This document shows positions 6,833 to 11,006 of a stretch of DNA of 11,006 bases, piece by piece. How positions within the stretch are numbered: the stretch's first letter is position 1; every line of letters begins with the position of its first letter. The notes under the pieces were generated by a model. That model worked only from the letters and a program-made list of their open reading frames with translations. It searched no databases and was not told the DNA's origin. A program made the translations under genes and the position numbers. Source of the DNA: Bacteroidales bacterium (GTDB taxonomy: Bacteria; Bacteroidota; Bacteroidia; Bacteroidales; UBA10428); contig DAOUOU010000083.1 in the NCBI GenBank assembly GCA_030626465.1, forward strand, positions 1-11,006, given 5' to 3'.

Positions 6833-7966
6833 TTAAATAACGTGTTTCGAAAAAAAATCCGGGTCAGTTATACTTTCGGTATTAAATAGCAAAATACTGG
6901 TTGAGTGTTTGATTTGAAGCGTTTCTTGTAAATCATGGAGATTCCTGTCATTTATTAGTGCCAGCAATCCTGCCAGTCCTGCAGCACCAGATTCGCCTGC
7001 TTCAATGCTTTTATCCTCTTCAACCGGATAGTAGTATTTTTTCATAGCCTCTATTGCAAATTCATCATCAATGGCCAGAAAAGCATTAATCCCGCTTTTC
7101 ATGATCTCCCAGGCAAGCACCGAAGGAGTTCCACAATTCAATCCGGCCATTATTGTATGCTGCGATTTTTTTGTGGCAGATAGCTTTTTGTTTTTAGCAG
7201 ATTCCAGAAAACAATCTGATTGTAATGGTTCAATACATACAATATCTGTCTTCTCAAGTCGGGGATGATTTCGTACAAAATGCACAACAGCTGATGGCCA
7301 GCTTCCAACTCCCGCCTGTACAAAGATGAGATCGATCTGTTTTTCAAAACTATTTGTCTGTTCTTCCAATTCTTTCAATTGCGTATAATACCCTGATGTT
7401 ACCAAAGCAGGAATTTCAATGTACTCATTCCATGCAGTATCCTGGATCAGCATGCAATTATTCCTTCCGGCATATTCATGGGCTTTTTCTACTGCACTAT
7501 CATAGTCGCCATCTGCTACAATGACTCTTGCACCTTCGGCTTTGATATTTTCGATTCGGGTAATGGCAGTGTATTCCGGCACAAAAACCAATGCCTTTTT
7601 TCGAAAATGTTTTGCTGCCCATGCTACTGCTCTGCCATGATTTCCATCTGTCGCGGTACAAAATATGTTGACATCAGAGTTTTTTTCAAGAATCTTGTGC
7701 ATTGCATAGGATGCTCCCAGCATTTTTATGGCTGGAACTCCAAATCGTTCCGCCTCATTTTTTACCAGTATCTTGCCAACACCAACCTCCTGTGCCAGAT
7801 GCTTTAAATTATACAGGGGGGCAGGTGAATAACCTGGTAATTCTTTATGAAAACTAATGGAAGAGTTAAAATCATCAATTGTATTTCTTATTTTACTGTC
7901 AATAATAGGTTTATAGCTGCCAATTGTCTGAACCAAAAATTCCGAAAATAGAGATCTAGCTGACAT
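6833..7966 (-). CDS. dpaL: Diaminopropionate ammonia-lyase (PLP enzyme)
   Basis: Fold type II PLP enzyme; the family splits 2,3-diaminopropionate into pyruvate and two ammonia in the cytoplasm. From the ATG at 7964-7966 it is 377 residues (family about 400); a GTG at 7973-7975 would add three. It matches the E. coli YgeX pattern throughout: GYSPAPLYNL near residue 45, KILVKNEAERFG (65-76), the PLP lysine K81 in PAIKMLGASYA, TATDGNHGRAVAWAA with D107 (the second catalytic acid/base in this family), QDTAWNEY, QAGVGS (217-222, phosphate loop), TIMAGLNCGTPS (271-282) and GESGAAGL (324-331). It differs in a shortened loop before TATDGNHG and in SWPSAV where E. coli has AMAGGV after the phosphate loop. 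No YgeW/YgeY-like partner genes lie nearby. Closely related threonine or other ammonia-lyases are less likely because of the DGNHG and TIMAGL motifs. Confidence 0.9.
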   Translation of the reverse strand: MSARSLFSEFLVQTIGSYKPIIDSKIRNTIDDFNSSISFHKELPGYSPAPLYNLKHLAQEVGVGKILVKNEAERFGVPAIKMLGASYAMHKILEKNSDVNIFCTATDGNHGRAVAWAAKHFRKKALVFVPEYTAITRIENIKAEGARVIVADGDYDSAVEKAHEYAGRNNCMLIQDTAWNEYIEIPALVTSGYYTQLKELEEQTNSFEKQIDLIFVQAGVGSWPSAVVHFVRNHPRLEKTDIVCIEPLQSDCFLESAKNKKLSATKKSQHTIMAGLNCGTPSVLAWEIMKSGINAFLAIDDEFAIEAMKKYYYPVEEDKSIEAGESGAAGLAGLLALINDRNLHDLQETLQIKHSTSILLFNTESITDPDFFSKHVI

Positions 7967-8060
7967 ACGACTCACTTATTAACAGATCGTTTTTACCGGA
8001 TTACTTCTTAAAAAGAGGTATATACTAATTTGTTCTGCAGTTTCACCAAGTGGATCTTTA

Positions 8061-8087
8061 TAAATTTCAATATATTGTTGAAATTTA
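8061..8087. promoter_or_regulatory. 27-bp perfect inverted repeat upstream of the MuiA-family gene
   Basis: TAAATTTCAA (8061-8070) and TTGAAATTTA (8078-8087) are exact reverse complements around a 7-base spacer. The element ends 35 bp before the ATG of the MuiA-family gene, inside the 156-bp divergent region shared with the ammonia-lyase gene. The inner CAATATATTG (8068-8077) is itself a palindrome, so two symmetric readings are possible. Position and symmetry fit a dimeric regulator's operator or a 5' UTR hairpin. AT-rich composition lowers the significance, but a 10-bp perfect arm is longer than expected by chance at one site. Confidence 0.45.
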
Positions 8088-8122
8088 CTTACTAAATTCG
8101 TATTAATCCAAAATTAAACATC

Positions 8123-9733
8123 ATGAAAAAGATAAAATTCATTTTTATAATACTATTTGCATTGTCAGTTCCTATTGCAAATGCAATTGAATCTCAAATA
8201 AAACGCGTAGTTGTATACCGGCAGGGAGCAAAGATAAACAGAACAGTTTCGGTCACATTATCGCCCGGGAACCAGGAAATAATCCTCGATGATCTTACCT
8301 CTACAATCGATCCTAACAGTCTTTTGGTGAATATCAGGGGAAATGCAATATTGCTATCTGCCAGTGTGCGTACTAATTTTCTGGGATACAAGACTCTCCC
8401 GAAAAGGGTCAAACAACTGGAAGACTCTCTGATTCTTCTCACTGATAAAATTGAATGGTTAACAAACGAGCAGGCTATCTATCAGGGAGAAGAGAAACTG
8501 ATACTTGACAATCAGAAAATAGTAAACGAGAAGGAGAAAATTACTGCATCAGATATTGCTCAACTGGCTGATTTTTATCGAAGCCGGCTTACATCGATAA
8601 GAAAAAATGTTTTTCAGAATAATCTTACCCTTAGAGGTTTAAAGGAAAGTAAGAAACGTATTGAAAAGCAACTACAGGATCTGCAGTATAAGAGAGGACA
8701 AAAGATGGGAGAGGTAGTGTTGAATATCTCGGCCGAACAAACAACTAAAATTGGTATACAGTTCTCATACCTTACACGAAATGCAGGCTGGGCTCCTCTG
8801 TATGATATTCGATGTGAGGGGATAAAAGATCCAATCGATTTACTCTATAAAGCAAATATTTTTCAAACGTCCGGTTATAACTGGAAAGGCATTGATCTGG
8901 TAATTTCTACAGGCAATCCAACGGTTAATAATGAACGGCCAATTCTGAATCCCTGGTATATTAACTTTCTTGAGCCTGTTGTTGTGGGTTATGGTGCTTA
9001 TAAAAAAAGTGAGCGTGCAGCACCCAGTTCAGTAAATATTCTCATGATGGAAGATGAGATGGAGTTTTTTGAAGAATTGGCAGAAGCGCCTCCGGTCCCT
9101 TACGAAGTGGCACAAATTACAAATCAGATAGCTACTGAGTATGAGATAAAAATTAAGCAGGATATTCCGGCTGACGGGAAAGAGCATATTGTCCCGATTA
9201 CTACGTATGAATTGCCTGCAAAATACAATTATCATACCGTACCTAAACTCGATCAGCATGCTTTCCTTATTGCCCGTGTTGGAGATTACAGCCAGTTTAA
9301 CCTGCTTCCTGGGAAAACAAACATTTTTTTTGAAGGCATGTATATTGGTCAGGCCTACCTGAATCCGCAGATTACAAGCGACTCTCTTGTTGTTTCTCTT
9401 GGTCGCGATGACAGAATAAGTGTGAAAAGAAATATGCTGACGGATTTTACTTCAAAGAAAGTCATTGGATCCAATAAAACAGAGCTGAAAGGATATGAAT
9501 TGATTCTGAGAAATAATAAGAGCCAGATGATCTCCCTTGAAGTAATGGATCAGGTTCCGATATCACAAAATAAAGAAATTGAAGTAAAAATAGAAGATCA
9601 GGGTGGAGCTGATTATAATGCTGACTATGGCCGGCTTCTTTGGAAAATTGACCTTGCTCCCGGGGAAACTAAAAAAATACGATTTGTTTACTCGGTGAAA
9701 TATCCAAAGGATAAGCAGATTGGCGGACTTTAG
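8123..9733 (+). CDS. MuiA-family protein (DUF4140-coiled coil-DUF4139)
   Basis: A 536-residue secreted or envelope protein of the mucoidy-inhibitor MuiA family; its biochemical role is not established. Order: signal peptide (1-21, core FIFIILFALSVPIA); DUF4140 (about 25-115), opening with RVVVYRQGAKINRTV and LDDLTSTIDPNSL; coiled coil (about 95-195), rich in Leu, Glu and Lys; DUF4139 (about 205-530), with SYLTRNAGWAPLYDIR (215-230), STGNP (262-266), YELPAKYNYHTVPKLDQHAFL and, at the end, LLWKIDLAPGETKKIRFVYSVKYPKD, typical of the family C-terminus. The ATG at 8123 gives a complete signal peptide. Within DUF4139 a linker (about 280-335) carries VVVGYGAYKK, resembling SusC plug domains. It stands alone on the + strand with an inverted repeat upstream and a repeat region after its stop. 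Sure of the family. Confidence 0.92.
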   Translation: MKKIKFIFIILFALSVPIANAIESQIKRVVVYRQGAKINRTVSVTLSPGNQEIILDDLTSTIDPNSLLVNIRGNAILLSASVRTNFLGYKTLPKRVKQLEDSLILLTDKIEWLTNEQAIYQGEEKLILDNQKIVNEKEKITASDIAQLADFYRSRLTSIRKNVFQNNLTLRGLKESKKRIEKQLQDLQYKRGQKMGEVVLNISAEQTTKIGIQFSYLTRNAGWAPLYDIRCEGIKDPIDLLYKANIFQTSGYNWKGIDLVISTGNPTVNNERPILNPWYINFLEPVVVGYGAYKKSERAAPSSVNILMMEDEMEFFEELAEAPPVPYEVAQITNQIATEYEIKIKQDIPADGKEHIVPITTYELPAKYNYHTVPKLDQHAFLIARVGDYSQFNLLPGKTNIFFEGMYIGQAYLNPQITSDSLVVSLGRDDRISVKRNMLTDFTSKKVIGSNKTELKGYELILRNNKSQMISLEVMDQVPISQNKEIEVKIEDQGGADYNADYGRLLWKIDLAPGETKKIRFVYSVKYPKDKQIGGL

Positions 9734-9742
9734 ATGTTGTTT

Positions 9743-9845
9743 AATTGTGTAACTGTGTAACTGTGTAACTGTGTAATTGAGTAATTGCTTCGCCAGCCGA
9801 AGCCTCGGCGAAGGCTGGATTAACTGAATAACTGGTGAATCGATG
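9743..9845. repeat. 8-bp tandem array (AACTGTGT-type)
   Basis: Six consecutive 8-mers run from 9743 to 9790: AATTGTGT, three perfect AACTGTGT, AATTGAGT and AATTGCTT. After a 31-bp interruption, more degenerate units follow: AACTGAAT (9822-9829), AACTGGTG (9830-9837) and AATCGATG (9838-9845). The array starts 9 bp after the MuiA-family stop codon. Three identical units in a row point to recent slippage or a variable-number repeat. No protein is encoded by it. Confidence 0.8.
9787..9818. repeat. GC-rich REP-like quasi-palindrome inside the tandem array
   Basis: A GC-rich 32-bp block in otherwise AT-rich DNA. It can fold three mutually exclusive ways: CTTCGCC (9788-9794) with GGCGAAG (9807-9813); CCAGCC (9793-9798) with GGCTGG (9813-9818); or GCCGA (9796-9800) with TCGGC (9805-9809) around an AGCC loop. 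It divides the 8-bp array, suggesting insertion into it. It resembles REP/MITE-like short dispersed elements; copy number in the genome cannot be seen from here. No T run follows, so a terminator role is less likely. Confidence 0.6.
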
Positions 9846-10024
9846 AAATGAAGTTCACCCGGTCCACAAGCAACATCCAGCAACTTATCCTGCCCGGAGA
9901 TTTCACAGAAATCACAATATGCTTTTATATACTCAATGTGCCTGCCAACCGACCAGTTTATTCTGGAACTTGATAATAAGGATCTGCTAATTGGTAATAT
10001 TACTATTGTGAGGTAGTACATCAT
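9846..10024 (-). pseudogene. Probable remnant of a class I methyltransferase N-terminus
   Basis: About 60 codons from an ATG at 10022-10024 read as the beginning of an SAM-dependent methyltransferase, with RHIEYIKAYCDFCEISGQDK leading directly into LLDVACGPGE (residues 48-57), a good motif I (hydrophobic-D-x-A/G-C-G-x-G-E). Right after GEL the frame enters the degenerate 8-bp repeats and then nonsense, so motifs II-IV are absent. In-frame stop TAG lies four codons above the ATG. This fits a gene whose 3' part was lost where the repeat sits. A chance resemblance over ten residues is the alternative. Confidence 0.4.
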
Positions 10025-10067
10025 GTTGTGCTTCTAATAGTCAATCCGCTAAACGAAACAAGTACAA

Positions 10068-10295
10068 ATGTTTCCGGAAATTCGAATAATAAAAAACCAA
10101 ACAGGAAACCATGAAAAAAAAATCATAACATTATTCACAGGTGCTCTTCTTCTGTTTCTATCATGCACAAAAGAGAATCCTGCGAACAATAAAAAATGTA
10201 ATGTGGACGATCCGCTTGAAGCACTGGATTGGCTCCATGAGATTAAGCAAAGTATAGAAATGAGCTCCTTCAGGCATAATTTTTGTGGTTTATAG
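10068..10295 (+). CDS. Small putative lipoprotein, start region shifted by an A9 run
   Basis: From the ATG at 10068 the product is 75 residues, with an unusually long polar lead (MFPEIRIIKNQTGNHE) before a normal lipoprotein signal KKIITLFTGALLLFLSC (Cys at residue 33). After it come KENPANNKKCNVDDPLEALDWLHEIK and a short end. The expected start for such a signal is the ATG at 10111, but that ATG is followed by nine A and is one base out of frame, stopping after five codons; ten A would give MKKKIITLF. So the gene is either frameshifted, slippage-dependent, or started at 10068. The D-P-L-E-x-x-x-W-L pattern resembles short Bacteroidota lipoproteins that usually continue further, so the C-terminus (MSSFRHNFCGL) may be truncated. 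It lies 26 bp before the next gene on the same strand. Function unknown. Confidence 0.45.
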   Translation: MFPEIRIIKNQTGNHEKKIITLFTGALLLFLSCTKENPANNKKCNVDDPLEALDWLHEIKQSIEMSSFRHNFCGL

Positions 10296-10321
10296 GATTC
10301 CGCAACCAATACTAAACCACC

Positions 10322-11006
10322 ATGAAAAAGATTATTTCCATTACCCTGCTTATTGCCCTGAGCCTTCCTGTTTTTTGTCAGGCAAACAGGACAATTGACT
10401 GGTACAACTGGTCTGATCCGATTACCTATCTGCTTAGTCCAAATCCTGTAATAACAGGTTATGGAGTGTTAAGCGATTCTTTGTCTGAGATCCATGATGG
10501 AAAGACTTTTTATGAGTACAACAATGACTATTATAGTATTGAAACCTGGGCAGACTACTATTACTGGTTTACAAAAAAATATTGGTATCAATTCAGAGAG
10601 CCTCAGCTATATGAATTTTATTATTTAACAGAAAACGATCTTGGAATGGCATCTTATATTGCGGGAAGTTATTATCGGGGTTATTATTATCCTTCTCGGA
10701 TTGCTATCAGATTTACAGGTCGAATAGTAGGAAAGAACAGACTTGGAAACAACAGGCATTTCGCAAAAAACAGCAAAGAAATTACCAGATTAGACAGAAG
10801 ACTCAAGAATGGTTTGGTCAGGGCGGATGAGCCTGCACAAAAGAATTCAGTTATGTTCGACAATAGGCATACAAATAATACACCCCCTCTGACGAGGTAT
10901 AGTCAAAAGAAAACTTCAACGCAGCACTCTTCTTATACATCTGCCGGGAGATCTTCAAGCAGTAGATCATCGTCAGGTAGTGCAAGGGCTACAAGCAGTA
11001 CGAGTC
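10322..11006 (+). CDS. Secreted Tyr/Trp-rich protein with Ser/Arg-rich tail (3' end outside window)
   Basis: The frame is open from the ATG at 10322 to the window end (228 codons seen). Residues 1-19 form a clear signal peptide (MKKIISITLLIALSLPVFC, cut near Q20), so the protein is exported. Residues 27-123 are extraordinarily aromatic, with 21 Tyr and 5 Trp, in runs such as DYYYWFTKKYWYQF (79-91) and SYYRGYYYP (116-124). Residues 125-180 are basic and polar (RLDRRLKNG). From about 199 the sequence is low-complexity Ser/Thr/Arg (SAGRSSSSRSSSGSARATSS) with no end in view. I do not recognise a family. No T9SS sorting domain or lipobox is seen, but the C-terminus is missing. It directly follows the small lipoprotein frame. 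A surface or matrix protein is possible, but only composition supports this. Confidence 0.8.
   Translation, partial: MKKIISITLLIALSLPVFCQANRTIDWYNWSDPITYLLSPNPVITGYGVLSDSLSEIHDGKTFYEYNNDYYSIETWADYYYWFTKKYWYQFREPQLYEFYYLTENDLGMASYIAGSYYRGYYYPSRIAIRFTGRIVGKNRLGNNRHFAKNSKEITRLDRRLKNGLVRADEPAQKNSVMFDNRHTNNTPPLTRYSQKKTSTQHSSYTSAGRSSSSRSSSGSARATSSTS

Larger units (their letters stand above)
9734..10067. other. Gene-poor repeat and decay region
   Basis: This 334-bp stretch between the MuiA-family gene and the small lipoprotein frame has no convincing intact gene. It holds an 8-bp tandem array (from 9743), a GC-rich quasi-palindrome (9787-9818), degenerate array copies up to about 9850, and on the - strand a reading frame resembling the N-terminal end of a methyltransferase (to 10024). 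A longer - strand frame spans the whole stretch, but its C-terminal half is only translated repeat plus the antisense of the MuiA-family gene end. Confidence 0.7.

Noticed and set aside
7478..7807. 109-residue + strand Cys-rich frame
   Set aside because: It is antisense to the strongly supported ammonia-lyase gene and has no signal, motif or coding pattern of its own.
8109..8116. TAATTTTG on the - strand as a promoter for the ammonia-lyase gene
   Set aside because: It matches the -7 consensus but has no -33 element, is 143 bp from the start, and lies right at the MuiA-family start codon.
9563..10024. 153-residue - strand protein
   Set aside because: Only its first 60 residues look protein-like. 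The rest is translated tandem repeat (TVTQLHSYT) and the antisense of the MuiA-family 3' end.

Overview
The window looks like chromosomal DNA of a Bacteroidota (Bacteroidetes) bacterium, probably an environmental Bacteroidales/Marinilabiliales-type lineage; this is inferred from gene content, not from a marker gene. The pointers are a 1180-residue secreted protein ending in a type A type-IX-secretion (T9SS) sorting domain, a DUF2490 outer-membrane barrel protein, a MuiA-family DUF4140/DUF4139 protein, short lipoproteins, AT-rich DNA with weak or absent Shine-Dalgarno sequences, and an intergenic 8-bp tandem array carrying a GC-rich quasi-palindrome.

Layout. (1) 2-1496: the 3' part of a GT4-type glycosyltransferase (+), which overlaps tail-to-tail with a DUF2062 inner-membrane protein (-). 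(2) 1717-6357: a tight three-gene + strand unit. It encodes a T9SS-secreted CotH-kinase/lamin-tail-domain protein, a 134-residue lipoprotein with a predicted beta-sandwich, and a DUF2490 beta-barrel protein. The gaps are only 6 and 15 bp, so these are probably one transcript making a cell-envelope module. (3) 6448-7966: two - strand genes, a 73-residue basic protein of unknown function and a stand-alone PLP enzyme of the diaminopropionate ammonia-lyase family. (4) 8123-9733: a MuiA-family protein (+) with a 27-bp perfect inverted repeat just upstream. (5) 9734-10067: a gene-poor repeat-bearing stretch with an 8-bp tandem array split by a quasi-palindrome, plus what looks like the N-terminal remnant of a methyltransferase (-). 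(6) 10068-11006: a small lipoprotein reading frame whose natural ATG is out of frame by one base at an A9 run, followed by the start of a secreted, extremely Tyr/Trp-rich protein with a Ser/Arg-rich tail that runs off the window.

How they work together. The only convincing functional unit is 1717-6357, where a surface-exported CotH-like kinase is co-transcribed with a lipoprotein and an outer-membrane barrel. The VTC polyphosphate polymerase and DUF4956 genes that often accompany bacterial CotH genes are not in this window. The other genes look like separate transcription units. The points most worth a second look are the jelly-roll domain nested inside the first lamin tail domain of the CotH protein, the poly-A frameshift at 10111-10122, the 8061-8087 inverted repeat, the repeat/decay region at 9743-10024, and a SusC-plug-like sequence inside the MuiA-family protein. 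I did not find a clear defence system, CRISPR array, integrase, transposase or RNA gene.
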